Virus record (IMG/VR): IMGVR_UViG_3300005613_000114
Coordinates: 1 to 46,584 of that record
Direction: 5' to 3' (one strand)
DNA from: a virus
Length of the DNA: 46,584 bases
The position numbers and the translations under genes were made by a program. Of this stretch, positions 34,542-42,793 are shown one piece after another. The notes beneath the pieces were generated by a model, which saw only the letters and a list, made by a program, of their open reading frames with translations, was not told where the DNA came from and did not search any database. The number at the start of each line of letters is the position of its first letter. The first letter of the stretch is position 1.

Positions 34542-37184
34542 TTATGCCTCACTAACTTTTCTTGATAATGTGATATCAGCGAGAACGAAATCAATACCTT
34601 CAACAAGTTTTACTATTACAGAAATATTGATTGTAGTTCCTACGATACTCACAACCAACGATTTAAACCCATTAGGAGCATCGTCTGATGTTACTGTTAT
34701 ACCTTGAGCTAAGTAGTTAGCTAAGATTGACTCTGCGGTTGATCTAACTTCAGCAGCACTAGCTGTGTTCTTAGTTCCAACATAGATCTTTTCCATTTGA
34801 TCTCTAAAGTCATATGCTAAAACATCAGCCGCATAGATGATGTTACCTCTATTCCATACCCAGTTTCCGTCTTTACCGTAAGTTGTATTATCAACAACTA
34901 CTTTAAATCCACCAGATTGAGGATTTTCAAGGAATGTTAACCCTTGTTGAATTGCTTGCTCAAATTGAGTACGTGGATTAAAATCAACTACAATATCTTC
35001 TTCAGCTGTTCTCATTGGTTGAGAAGTATGTCTAATTCCAGCAACATTCATATACTTATTAGTTAATGGTGTTCCAATTGGTGAACCACCTCTTGCTCCA
35101 GCAAGATTACAGGCTAGCGCCCATGGCTGATACCATTTAATGTTTCCTTGCGAGTCAACATTTTTAGTATCTTGTATAGTTAATTGAACACGTCCAAAAG
35201 CTAAATCATTAGAAACATCTAAAGAAGAATCTCCGCTAGTATAGCCAGTAGAAGTCGTAGAATAAAATCCCTTAAATGATAAATATCCTTGTCGCTCTGA
35301 ACGACTCTTGGTTGTAGCTGTTTTACTTAGATGAGATTTAACACCTTGATGTATAGCTGCAATACTATATGATGAATTAACATCAGTTAGACCATCAGCA
35401 ATATCATCAGTAGCATCTCTAGAAAATAGAGGTACTATAGCATTCAATCGGATTCCTTCAAATTCTAGTAATCCATTGGTTATATCAGCACCACTAGTTG
35501 CACCAGTACTACCAACAACTGAGTTTAAGAACGTTTCAGCTTGAACTTCAGGAAGACCAATAAGAGTTGGACTTAATGATACTTCATCATGAGAAATTAT
35601 AGATGATTCAATAGTAAAATCAACAAATTCAGAGTAATCTTTCTTAATTCGCAATGGCTTATTATCAATTGTATGCGCTGAAACAGCTGACACAGGATCT
35701 AAACTACTTGCAGACATCTGATTATAAAGACTTGATGATAATGCAAAAGACCAATCAGCTTTCACATTCAAATCATTGACTAATTCAATTAAAGTTGAAT
35801 ATGTGCTGATTTTATAATCACTATTTACTGCGTCTTCACTTAATCTAAAGAGATCATTTTCATGATCAATTGTAACGGTTGCAGAAGTAGCAGAACCAGT
35901 ATAACCACCGGTTAACACAACGTTTCCACCAATAACATCTTCTTCAGCGAGTAATAGTTGCCTTTGTTCCAACATTAAATTAGCAGCTGATTCAACGCTA
36001 GAGAATGAAATACCCTTTACTAACCCCAATACAGCTAAATCACCAACATTTAATTCTGCTAATTCAAGGCTTTTTCCATAACCATTTTGATGAGCTGTTA
36101 AATCACTATCAACTGTAAGAACTAAAAAGTCATTAGTATTAAAAGATGCAACCGCGCCAGTTAATTGGCCGTTGATTTCAGCTAATAATTTAGCTTGACT
36201 ATCATGGTCACTTTCAAGGCCTGAAAGAGTAATTACCTGTTGTGCAGAACCACTAATGTAAATACCAAAAGTTAAATTATTATATGGAGTTCCATCACCT
36301 GGATCAAGATCTGCACCGTCAACATTTAGCACTACGATAAAAGCACCAGCTGCAGTTTCATCTGCATTATGGACTGAAGCGTCTGCACAAGCACCCGCGT
36401 TATCTTGTGTGAAAATAATATCAACGCCACCAGCTGGGTCAGTAACACTAACACCTGTAATAGAGCTATTAACTGCTGCAAATATTTTCGCAGCAACTTC
36501 AATAGCTGTATCAGTACTTAAGATACTAACTTGAATGGCACTAGAAGCTGCAAGATGTGCAGCACCTGTTGGAGCTGTACCGTTAGCATCTATATCAAGC
36601 CATACAGAGTAATCTAATCCTGCTTGATTCTTGATAATGAAATGATCAGCTTGAGTATGTATAGCACCAGAAGCGCATGTGATTTGCTCTATTTGAGCAA
36701 CTGCTGGAACAGCTGTAAAAACTATTGGAGATGTCCCAATAACTTCAGGAGCAACTTCAGCTACATGGTCACAAGAATAAACTATTCTATTACCTTGCTC
36801 ACCGTAAACTAACGCTGTTAATGTTCCATAACTATTTGCTAAATTTAAAGCTGCACGTGTAGATGCATTTGTCTTATAGATATAGACAGCTTGAGCACCT
36901 GATGGAATTGCACCATCACTTGCAGGAGCAAATAGGAAGTTACATGCATCAACTATGTTACCTGATCCATATTTTTCAATGATTTCAGGCACTTGTGATG
37001 CTGTAAAAAAATTCTGTGAAATATCTACTTCTAAAGAACCTGGTGTTCCACGTGTAGATTCGCCCAATATACCAATAAGACCAGTAGGACCAAGTGGAAA
37101 AGCTCCACCAAGATCAATGTTTATCTTAGAATACGCCCCTGGTTTGTATATTGTGGCTCCGTTAAAGCTTACATTGATTGCCAT
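34542..37184 (-). CDS. Tail sheath protein (880 residues, with inserted beta-module)
   Basis: An 880-residue contractile sheath. The N-terminus (KPGAYSKINIDLGGAFP, TGLIGILGESTRGTPGS) and C-terminus (HTSQPMRTAEEDIVVDFN, VVDNTTYGKDGNWVWNR, EGIDFVLADITLSRKVSEA) match the sheath pattern. Sheaths are commonly 400-700 residues. The excess here includes a module at about residues 180-275 (DYSVWLDIDANGTAPTG, TDTAIEVAAKIFAAVNS) also found in a fibre and in the J protein. Such insertions decorate the sheath surface. The 76-bp upstream gap has an extended -10 and a TATAAATA box. The ATG at 37184 has AAGGAGAGC upstream. A strong virion product is expected. Confidence 0.88.
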   Translation of the reverse strand: MAINVSFNGATIYKPGAYSKINIDLGGAFPLGPTGLIGILGESTRGTPGSLEVDISQNFFTASQVPEIIEKYGSGNIVDACNFLFAPASDGAIPSGAQAVYIYKTNASTRAALNLANSYGTLTALVYGEQGNRIVYSCDHVAEVAPEVIGTSPIVFTAVPAVAQIEQITCASGAIHTQADHFIIKNQAGLDYSVWLDIDANGTAPTGAAHLAASSAIQVSILSTDTAIEVAAKIFAAVNSSITGVSVTDPAGGVDIIFTQDNAGACADASVHNADETAAGAFIVVLNVDGADLDPGDGTPYNNLTFGIYISGSAQQVITLSGLESDHDSQAKLLAEINGQLTGAVASFNTNDFLVLTVDSDLTAHQNGYGKSLELAELNVGDLAVLGLVKGISFSSVESAANLMLEQRQLLLAEEDVIGGNVVLTGGYTGSATSATVTIDHENDLFRLSEDAVNSDYKISTYSTLIELVNDLNVKADWSFALSSSLYNQMSASSLDPVSAVSAHTIDNKPLRIKKDYSEFVDFTIESSIISHDEVSLSPTLIGLPEVQAETFLNSVVGSTGATSGADITNGLLEFEGIRLNAIVPLFSRDATDDIADGLTDVNSSYSIAAIHQGVKSHLSKTATTKSRSERQGYLSFKGFYSTTSTGYTSGDSSLDVSNDLAFGRVQLTIQDTKNVDSQGNIKWYQPWALACNLAGARGGSPIGTPLTNKYMNVAGIRHTSQPMRTAEEDIVVDFNPRTQFEQAIQQGLTFLENPQSGGFKVVVDNTTYGKDGNWVWNRGNIIYAADVLAYDFRDQMEKIYVGTKNTASAAEVRSTAESILANYLAQGITVTSDDAPNGFKSLVVSIVGTTINISVIVKLVEGIDFVLADITLSRKVSEA

Positions 37185-37216
37185 ATTGCTCTCCTTTAAT
37201 GCCGTTTACCACTAAT

Positions 37217-37249
37217 TATTTATAAAATATCTAATATAATATTATAACA
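37217..37249 (-). promoter_or_regulatory. Candidate sheath promoter (extended -10) with late-like TATAAATA
   Basis: On the minus strand, TGTTATAAT (37241-37249) is an extended -10, and TATAAATA (37217-37224) matches the T4-type late promoter core. Both are in the 76-bp gap before sheath. Either could drive sheath transcription; no -35 is clear. AT-rich gaps can produce such words by chance. Confidence 0.4.
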
Positions 37250-37260
37250 TGATAGCTCAG

Positions 37261-37518
37261 TTAGAGCTTAATGCCATATTTTATCAACATGTTATCATAT
37301 GTTGCTACCAACTCTTTTTTCGATAGACCAACTGATTTAAAGTACGACCATATAATTTCTTTAATGTGGTGTGCTGGAATCTTTTCCTTTCGAATATGAA
37401 ACCAACTATCAAAACTAACTAATTCAGCGGGTTTTGCTACAACCTTTCTATTCTTCTTTTCCATAGCTTTGATGTTATCTTTCAAAGAAGGTGCTTTCTT
37501 ATCTCTTCGTTTAGCCAT
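37261..37518 (-). CDS. Small neck/tail-cluster protein, 85 residues
   Basis: An 85-residue basic protein (MAKRRDKKAPSLKDNIKAM). The second half (LVSFDSWFHIRKEKIPAHHI, then KEIIWSYFKSVGLSKKE and MLIKYGIKL) is a compact helical domain with a conserved-looking W-F...I-P-x-H-H motif. It lies 3 bp from the preceding gene's stop and 76 bp before sheath. Start ATG 37518 has AGGAGTAAAT. The lysine-rich N-terminus could bind nucleic acid, but this is speculation. No confirmed function. Confidence 0.68.
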   Translation of the reverse strand: MAKRRDKKAPSLKDNIKAMEKKNRKVVAKPAELVSFDSWFHIRKEKIPAHHIKEIIWSYFKSVGLSKKELVATYDNMLIKYGIKL

Positions 37519-37521
37519 AAT

Positions 37522-38205
37522 TTACTCCTGTATTTTTCTATCGGGGATTATTGATGGTACTAGTTCTTCATTTTCTACATCGTCAATTTTATTATTTTGT
37601 ATATCAATATTCATATTATCAATCTCATAATAATCATCACCATCAGCAAGGCGATTTTGAACTGTACATCTAAATCTAATCCATCGGCTCCAAATATTTT
37701 CAGCCATATATTGACTATCTTTATTGTAATCTGAAGCACTAAAGGTTGTTAACTGTAAACCTAATTCTCTCATTAATGGTTTTTCTCTATATAGTACGTA
37801 ATTCAATATATAATACATCCACAGCACATGATCCTTAGATTGCGTTGCATGTACTCCAACATCTAACATAACAGTCATAGGGTTAACTAACTCATCGCTG
37901 TATTCCTCAGGTCCTAAGTAATCTCCAATAGATGCTTTACTTTCATCATCTGCTTCAGAGGCTAAGTGTATACTGTAACAAGGTATTTTATCTGGATCAA
38001 AAGAAAAAGCTTGCATTATAGGTAATTTAGTCGCAGTAAACCATGTCCACATATCGTCAACGTAGCTTTCACCATAATGAGGATCTAAAATATCGCAAGT
38101 ATACTGCGAGAATATATTTCTAAAATTCGCTTCATTGCGTTTTAATTTTCCGATACCGTTTGCAATGGCTCGTTGAAGTGCGACTTCAGCTATTATAAAA
38201 CCCAT
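37522..38205 (-). CDS. Neck or tail-completion protein candidate
   Basis: A 227-residue protein; ATG 38205 is chosen over an in-frame TTG at 38226 because AGGG sits just before it and the previous gene ends at 38207. Features: an N-terminal helix (FIIAEVALQRAIANGIG), then FSQYTCDILDPHYGESYV, and a strand-rich middle (PNMTVMLD-like VNPMTVMLDVGVHATQ, LWMYYILNYVLYREKPLM). The C-terminus is acidic. Located just before sheath in the transcript, it occupies the place of tail terminator/neck proteins that cap tail tube and sheath. The role is inferred from position, not from a recognised motif. Confidence 0.6.
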   Translation of the reverse strand: MGFIIAEVALQRAIANGIGKLKRNEANFRNIFSQYTCDILDPHYGESYVDDMWTWFTATKLPIMQAFSFDPDKIPCYSIHLASEADDESKASIGDYLGPEEYSDELVNPMTVMLDVGVHATQSKDHVLWMYYILNYVLYREKPLMRELGLQLTTFSASDYNKDSQYMAENIWSRWIRFRCTVQNRLADGDDYYEIDNMNIDIQNNKIDDVENEELVPSIIPDRKIQE

Positions 38206-38206
38206 A

Positions 38207-38833
38207 TTAATCCCTATATTTATCAATAACTTGCTGTATTATATTATCAATTTCTGCTTCTAACCGGGCATTCATATCTGCTAATACTGGCCCCATATTT
38301 CCTTCTTTACCTGGATGAATCCACTTAGTACTAGCATCTTGTTTACTGGTTGCCATTCTAAAGTCAGTTGGAGCGCCACCGCTATATCGCTCATCTTTCT
38401 TACTTGCTTTATTTCTACTTCCACGTTTTAAATTGGAATTCATCTTCTTCATTGCATTGATACTAGAAACTTTTGTTTTTTGCTTCATTGGTATCTTCTT
38501 ATATAGTGTACCGTCTTTTGCGACCTTAGCGTTCTTTAATAATTTTGGTAACATAGGAAATGGCGGAACGGTGAAATCAGTTTTACCAGAAGTAGTTCCA
38601 ATATTAAATCCTGAGCCTATTTGTATTTCAGTTACCTGCTCAACAAAGTTATCTAACCCTTTTGCATCACCTATTTCTTTTGCTTCTTCTTTATACTTAT
38701 CTAATAAACTAGTAATCTCTAATTCTAATTCTGCTCGAGCTTTAGATGATATAATGCGTATTTCTTCTTCAGGGATTTGCTTAATCCGCATATATCCTTC
38801 TAATCTTTGTATTTCCATATATAGATCAAGCAT
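38207..38833 (-). CDS. Head-tail neck protein candidate (gp10-like)
   Basis: A 208-residue protein. The N-terminus is helical (IPEEEIRIISSKARAELEL, ITSLLDKYKEEAKEIG). The middle (FPMLPKLLKNAKVAKDGTLY then KKIPMKQKT) has the pattern of HK97 gp10-type tail-joining proteins, in which L-x-x-x-K-x-x-x-x-G-x-Y precedes an I-P strand. A Lys/Ser-rich stretch and WIHPGKEG follow. It lies between the Nudix-domain protein and the tail completion candidate, with 2 to 4 bp gaps, so they are translated together. The gp10-like assignment is tentative. Confidence 0.55.
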   Translation of the reverse strand: MLDLYMEIQRLEGYMRIKQIPEEEIRIISSKARAELELEITSLLDKYKEEAKEIGDAKGLDNFVEQVTEIQIGSGFNIGTTSGKTDFTVPPFPMLPKLLKNAKVAKDGTLYKKIPMKQKTKVSSINAMKKMNSNLKRGSRNKASKKDERYSGGAPTDFRMATSKQDASTKWIHPGKEGNMGPVLADMNARLEAEIDNIIQQVIDKYRD

Positions 38834-38835
38834 TA

Positions 38836-40332
38836 CTACTTCTTTATTACGCGAGCTCTCATGTCATTAAGAAAGTTACCTTTGTCATGATTATTCCACT
38901 CTTCGCCAAATACTATCTTAATTCTTCCATTGGGTTCGATAGTAATTTGTGGTTTAGGTAAGTAAAAGTATTCGTTATTGTAGACTTTATCAGGATTAAC
39001 TGGAGAGGCTGAATACGCTTCAACAGTTTTCGGTCCTTGATTCATTGAATCAACTTTTGATTGTAATTCTCGTAGTTTAGCTTCAATGGTATTAATCTCA
39101 TTACTAGCCATATCACATAGTTTATTATGTTGTTCAGCCATATCGTGGTTAAGTTTCTCTATTTTATCAAATAGAGTCATTAATCTAGCTTCTACTTGCT
39201 GGATATCTACAGCGTTACCGCTACGAATTTCAACACGCATGGTTTCCATTTCGTCATATATATTAGCGAGATTGTGTCTTTTGTAGTTATCCACTAATTC
39301 ATTGATACCACCAGATATAGCATCATCGGATAAATGATCATCTGTTAGCAATTCTAAATCCATATTGTCTTCTGGGAGATACCACTCAAATACACTCATT
39401 AAATCTGCGGTTAATGCAGGTAGAGATTTATGAGAAAACTGATGAACTAATTTTTGTCCATCATATACACGTCCAGAATATATATCATTTAAGTGTTTTC
39501 GAATATTTAATGTATATCCATCAATCTTTACTTCTTTAAAATCTTCATCATTCATTCCAATGACAGCATCTCTTAACATTCTAAAAGCACCATTACCCAC
39601 CAATCTAAGAGCATCACCATGACTTACATCAAATACAGCGTCTCTACCATCAGGTCCTCTAAGGACATTCTTTTGTAGTTTTTCAACAGCTATTAAGTGT
39701 TTTAAAGAGCTCTTCTTTAACATATTGTGTTGAGAGTTTAGATATAGATTCAACCCTTCTTTGCAGCATCCTCTTAATCGTATTTCATCTGCTAATAAAT
39801 GAGGTTCTATCCATTTCCAGTTTTTAACTTCATTAGAATTCTTAGGTTTACCTTTAAAATCAGTGCATACAAAGCACTTAGAATCATTCATTTGAGATCG
39901 CATCATTCCAAGTTCATGTAGTTCACCACAGACTATACCAGCTTCTTCTCTAGTCTCTCGATGTGCAGCTTCCATATAATCTTCACCTGGATCAACGTGT
40001 CCACCAGGAGTGGTGAGTTGACCAGATTCAGTGCATTCGCCTACTAAAATTCGTCCCTTATTATCTAATACAATAACTCCGGCACCTTGTCCACGGTAAA
40101 ATTGTTCAAAAGCTTTTTTGATTTTCTTTTTCTTTTTCTTGTCGCTCCAAGTACCGCCTTTACCTGGTCCAGCTTTACCTTTATCTTCTTCAACACCTTT
40201 ACCGGGTTTGCTGTATTTGCCAGCAATAGAGGCTGGTGGTCCACTATCACCACGAGCGGTTTTATTTTTATTCCCCTCATGGAGAATCGCCATCATCATG
40301 CGCCATTGCCTTTTACTTGTTGCCTGCGGCAT
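38836..40332 (-). CDS. Virion-cluster protein with N-terminal-half Nudix domain
   Basis: A 498-residue protein. Residues ~80-190 hold a Nudix hydrolase domain. The box is G111-x5-E117-x7-R125-E126-x2-E129-E130-x-G132-I133, with all acidic metal-binding residues present, so catalysis on a nucleotide-type substrate (X linked to nucleoside diphosphate) is plausible. The first 75 residues are a Gly/Lys-rich linker (KAGPGKGGTWSDKKKKKK). The C-terminal ~300 residues contain coiled-coil segments (MTLFDKIEKLNHDMAEQHN) and a final beta part. It sits inside a head-tail joining region, where a free hydrolase is not expected. It may be carried in the particle. Substrate unknown. Confidence 0.8.
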   Translation of the reverse strand: MPQATSKRQWRMMMAILHEGNKNKTARGDSGPPASIAGKYSKPGKGVEEDKGKAGPGKGGTWSDKKKKKKIKKAFEQFYRGQGAGVIVLDNKGRILVGECTESGQLTTPGGHVDPGEDYMEAAHRETREEAGIVCGELHELGMMRSQMNDSKCFVCTDFKGKPKNSNEVKNWKWIEPHLLADEIRLRGCCKEGLNLYLNSQHNMLKKSSLKHLIAVEKLQKNVLRGPDGRDAVFDVSHGDALRLVGNGAFRMLRDAVIGMNDEDFKEVKIDGYTLNIRKHLNDIYSGRVYDGQKLVHQFSHKSLPALTADLMSVFEWYLPEDNMDLELLTDDHLSDDAISGGINELVDNYKRHNLANIYDEMETMRVEIRSGNAVDIQQVEARLMTLFDKIEKLNHDMAEQHNKLCDMASNEINTIEAKLRELQSKVDSMNQGPKTVEAYSASPVNPDKVYNNEYFYLPKPQITIEPNGRIKIVFGEEWNNHDKGNFLNDMRARVIKK

Positions 40333-40382
40333 AGGTATCTCCTAGATATTTAGTTCTTTTAAGTATATTGTATCATTAATTA

Positions 40383-41012
40383 CTACTCAGAGTATTTATT
40401 ACCTTTCTTTAAATTATCTTTAGCCCATAATGGCTGTAAGTTATTTAAATCCCAGCTCTTTTTAAAATCTTTATCTGCAATAGACTTATAATTAAATAAG
40501 CTGTCTGGCTTGATGTGATCTATATGCCAGCCGTGTAAGCCATAGTTATCCCAGGACATACCGTCGTGGAACTGAGATTCTAAGTGCTCTTTTAAGTCAA
40601 TAATAGAGTAACCTAAGATTTCACTAGTACGCTGATTGTCTTTAGATATTTTTCTACTCTTTAATTTTTGATTTATCAAAGTTTTAATATTGTGTTTTAA
40701 TTTTCTTTGCATTGGCGTGTTATGAGTGATATATGTACGCCATGAATTATGTTCTACTTTTTGGCGAATTACTCTTTCTTTACGATTTAAAGCTGATATC
40801 TTCATTTTTCTTTTTGTACTTTCCTTAAGTGTCTTTCCTTTAAGATACTTTTCAGCTATATTTTGATTTGCACACATAATACATAGTTTATTTGCTTTAT
40901 TTTTATCTTTATATCCACGATCAGCGTTACATTGATTACATGTTGCTCTATATCTTGGTATTTTTCTACCAGATTTTAAAACAACATATTTCTTATCATC
41001 TAAGTCAATCAC
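40383..41012 (-). CDS. HNH endonuclease with NUMOD3-type motif
   Basis: A 209-residue protein. N-terminal Cys pairs (CNQCN, CIMC) suggest a zinc finger. LKGKTLKESTKRKMKISAL fits a NUMOD3 DNA-binding helix. The HNH core is GWHIDHIKPDSLFNYKS and the end is NLQPLWAKDNLKKGNKYSE, as in the 12126-12665 enzyme. It starts with GTG at 41012, overlapping the connector-like gene's stop by one base, with AAGGAAG upstream. It separates that gene from the Nudix-domain gene. Homing-type behaviour is inferred from family and placement. Confidence 0.9.
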   Translation of the reverse strand: MIDLDDKKYVVLKSGRKIPRYRATCNQCNADRGYKDKNKANKLCIMCANQNIAEKYLKGKTLKESTKRKMKISALNRKERVIRQKVEHNSWRTYITHNTPMQRKLKHNIKTLINQKLKSRKISKDNQRTSEILGYSIIDLKEHLESQFHDGMSWDNYGLHGWHIDHIKPDSLFNYKSIADKDFKKSWDLNNLQPLWAKDNLKKGNKYSE

Positions 41013-41812
41013 TACTCTTCCTTCTGCAATAAGAAGTCTCGCTTGACAAGTACTTGTTGCGGTAATCGTCTAGCTGTTTTTTGACCGGTAGCTATATCGT
41101 AATCCTGTGTTACTCTCATCTCGTGAAGAACATTTTGTACAGTATACACAGGATTAGCATTGTATACTATCGAAAACACTTGACCTAAATCATTCGCTGA
41201 ATCATAATAAGGCTTAATTAACCAATGAATTCCACCATCTACTATTTCATAATCAGTGCCTAATTGATATTCAGTTAATACACCATTTACAACTGCAGTT
41301 ATGTATTCAATATTAACTATTGGATATCTTAATTTTTGAATATCATTAGTAGTTGGTTCATACTTTAATAAATCATATAGTCGAACTTCAAAATCTGGAC
41401 AATAGAATTGATCAAAAGTGTTGAAATCCGCTTGTAATCCATTTGGGTATTCTGCTGGAAAAGTGATAACTGCTGTACCTAACTCCCAAACACCTTGCAC
41501 TTCAAACATTTTCTCTAATGAATTAGAAGTAAAAACTCCCCATACTTCTCGTTCATCAGTTGTTCCGGGAAAAGTCTCTTTATATAGCATCTGTGAATTA
41601 TCACATAACTGACAATTTGGCGCATGATTATTCTCATCTAACCCCTTCATATTGGGGCAAGGCATTGCAACTCTATGTATAAAGCGTATCCCACGATTCT
41701 GAATTAATTCGTCCCATGATGCTGCTTTAATGCTGGGATCAGGTAGTATCCCTGGCATGGGAGATGGGGTTGATCTAGTTGATTTTGGATACTGTTTATT
41801 TGGTTTTTTCAC
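41012..41812 (-). CDS. Connector-like virion protein with cysteine cluster
   Basis: A 266-residue protein, first visible gene of the minus-strand block. Start codon is GTG at 41812 with AGGAGCAAAT upstream. A cysteine cluster (AMPCPNMKG then HAPNCQLCDNSQML) could bind a metal. The rest is beta-rich (TFPAEYPNGLQADFNTFDQF, IVNIEYITAVVNGVLTEYQL, VDGGIHWLIKPYYDS) and ends in a helical basic tail. In this operon position a head-completion or connector protein is expected. No named family is recognised, so only the position supports the role. Confidence 0.6.
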   Translation of the reverse strand: MKKPNKQYPKSTRSTPSPMPGILPDPSIKAASWDELIQNRGIRFIHRVAMPCPNMKGLDENNHAPNCQLCDNSQMLYKETFPGTTDEREVWGVFTSNSLEKMFEVQGVWELGTAVITFPAEYPNGLQADFNTFDQFYCPDFEVRLYDLLKYEPTTNDIQKLRYPIVNIEYITAVVNGVLTEYQLGTDYEIVDGGIHWLIKPYYDSANDLGQVFSIVYNANPVYTVQNVLHEMRVTQDYDIATGQKTARRLPQQVLVKRDFLLQKEE

Positions 41813-41832
41813 ATTTGCTCCTATTCTTATAT

Positions 41833-41841
41833 ATTATACCA
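41833..41841 (-). promoter_or_regulatory. Candidate extended -10 promoter for the connector-like gene
   Basis: On the minus strand, TGGTATAAT sits in the divergent intergenic region, about 20 bp before the GTG. No good -35. It would start leftward transcription of the virion block. Confidence 0.45.
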
Positions 41842-41887
41842 AAATCTAACCTATAGGATTTATTACTAAGATCATTATATAAATCGG

Positions 41888-41904
41888 TATAATATTGATA
41901 TAAT
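41888..41904 (+). promoter_or_regulatory. Candidate promoter pair for the small-gene operon
   Basis: Two TATAAT boxes (41888-41893 and 41899-41904) on the plus strand; the second has an extended TGA just before it (TGATATAAT). The operon's first ATG is at 41927 with AAAGG upstream. -35 elements are not obvious. Confidence 0.45.
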
Positions 41905-41926
41905 ATTAATCATATAAAGGCGTTAA

Positions 41927-42238
41927 ATGAAAAATCCACCATCTAAAAAAGACATACTTAAAAGTATTATAGATAATGATGGCGATTGTGGCAATATACG
42001 TGATGAATACGAACGAGCATATCATAAAGATTTATGTCCTTTTGACACTTTTAAAAAACGAGATCAGTATAATTATCTTGGTTGCTATGAGGCAGTATTA
42101 AGCAATAGACGATTAACCTGGCAAGAAGCACATCAAGAATATAAAAAGATAGCAATACAATTATTAATGGATATACTCTTAGAAGAAGAGATTTTTGGAT
42201 GTGAAATTGAAAAAACAAAAAACGACTCAGATGAATAA
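41927..42238 (+). CDS. Small cysteine-containing protein, 103 residues
   Basis: First gene of the plus-strand small-gene operon; ATG 41927 with AAAGG seven bases upstream. The N-terminus (SKKDILKSIIDNDGDCGNI, then DLCPFDTFKK) shares the I-x-x-x-x-G-D-C ... C-P-F pattern with the next gene. Such small phage proteins with paired Cys and CPF are seen in several large phages and may bind zinc. The rest is helical (LTWQEAHQEYKKIAIQLL). Ends with an acidic tail overlapping the next ATG by eight bases. Function unknown; likely early or accessory. Confidence 0.75.
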   Translation: MKNPPSKKDILKSIIDNDGDCGNIRDEYERAYHKDLCPFDTFKKRDQYNYLGCYEAVLSNRRLTWQEAHQEYKKIAIQLLMDILLEEEIFGCEIEKTKNDSDE

Positions 42239-42479
42239 ACAGCAGTTTATTAAAACATTAGAGCAGATAGTAGAGCAGAATGGAGATTGTCTTCATCATT
42301 CGTTGTGTGAGAAATGCCCTTTTAAAAGTAAGTGTCTACCTACATTTATTAAATCAACAGGGACGATGACAAAGACTGAACGATTTTCATTAGCATTAAA
42401 TACATTAACTAATGAAGTACTACTGGAGACATACGATGACGACCACGACGATTTCTTTTCAAACAGAAACCGGTGTTAA
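42231..42479 (+). CDS. Small zinc-finger-like protein, 82 residues
   Basis: An 82-residue protein. ATG 42231 overlaps the previous stop by eight bases; an earlier in-frame start at 42195 exists but would lie in the previous gene. The motif is ENGDC-like (EQNGDCLHHSLCEKCPFKS followed by KC), a likely four-cysteine zinc site, matching the first gene. Then TFIKSTGTMTKTERFSLAL helix and an acidic Asp-rich end. Its 3' end overlaps the next gene by 44 bp, so expression is coupled. Function unknown. Confidence 0.72.
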   Translation: MNKQQFIKTLEQIVEQNGDCLHHSLCEKCPFKSKCLPTFIKSTGTMTKTERFSLALNTLTNEVLLETYDDDHDDFFSNRNRC

Positions 42480-42636
42480 TCTACATTGTGAAATAACATA
42501 TGATGATAAAGAAGATAATCCAACGGATATGAAGTATAAAATACAGTTATTATCTTTATTTTGTAAGCTATGCACAAAAGAACTATATCAAGAATATAAT
42601 GCCTTATATGGGGTTAATAATGAAGCAACCATGTAA
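42436..42636 (+). CDS. Mini-protein of the repeated L-x-K-L family
   Basis: A 66-residue protein; ATG 42436 is preferred because GGAG lies nine bases before it (an earlier in-frame ATG at 42412 lacks one). It starts with threonines (MTTTTISFQTETGVNLHCEI), followed by an acidic loop and the helix YKIQLLSLFCKLCTKELYQ. The block TGVNLHCEIT ... IQLLSLFCKL lines up with SGAHVYVEEI ... NLIQLFSKLDIV of the gene at 43667-43996, so these two appear paralogous. Part of the overlapping operon. Function unknown. Confidence 0.7.
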   Translation: MTTTTISFQTETGVNLHCEITYDDKEDNPTDMKYKIQLLSLFCKLCTKELYQEYNALYGVNNEATM

Positions 42637-42793
42637 TAAATTAACGTTTACCAACAATATGTGGAAGTACTTTACATTATTGAGTCTTTTAAAGACCTTT
42701 GAATTGTTAAGAATCACTAACAGAAATATAGTTCTACATTATTATAATGATAGTTATGGAGATTTCTCACATGCAAAATGGTTCGAACGATAA
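42620..42793 (+). CDS. Mini-protein, 57 residues
   Basis: A 57-residue protein from ATG 42620, overlapping the previous gene by 17 bp, with GGGG upstream. The segment MWKYFTLLSLLKTFELLRI is an amphipathic or hydrophobic helix similar in pattern to that of the neighbouring mini-proteins. It is followed by LHYYNDSYGDFSHAKWFER. A single short membrane-associated helix is possible but not clear. Coupled to the neighbours by overlap. Function unknown. Confidence 0.62.
   Translation: MKQPCNKLTFTNNMWKYFTLLSLLKTFELLRITNRNIVLHYYNDSYGDFSHAKWFER

Noticed and set aside
40333-40382. TACAAT box as promoter for the Nudix-domain gene
   Set aside because: Single weak hexamer without TG or -35 in a short AT-rich gap; not above chance.
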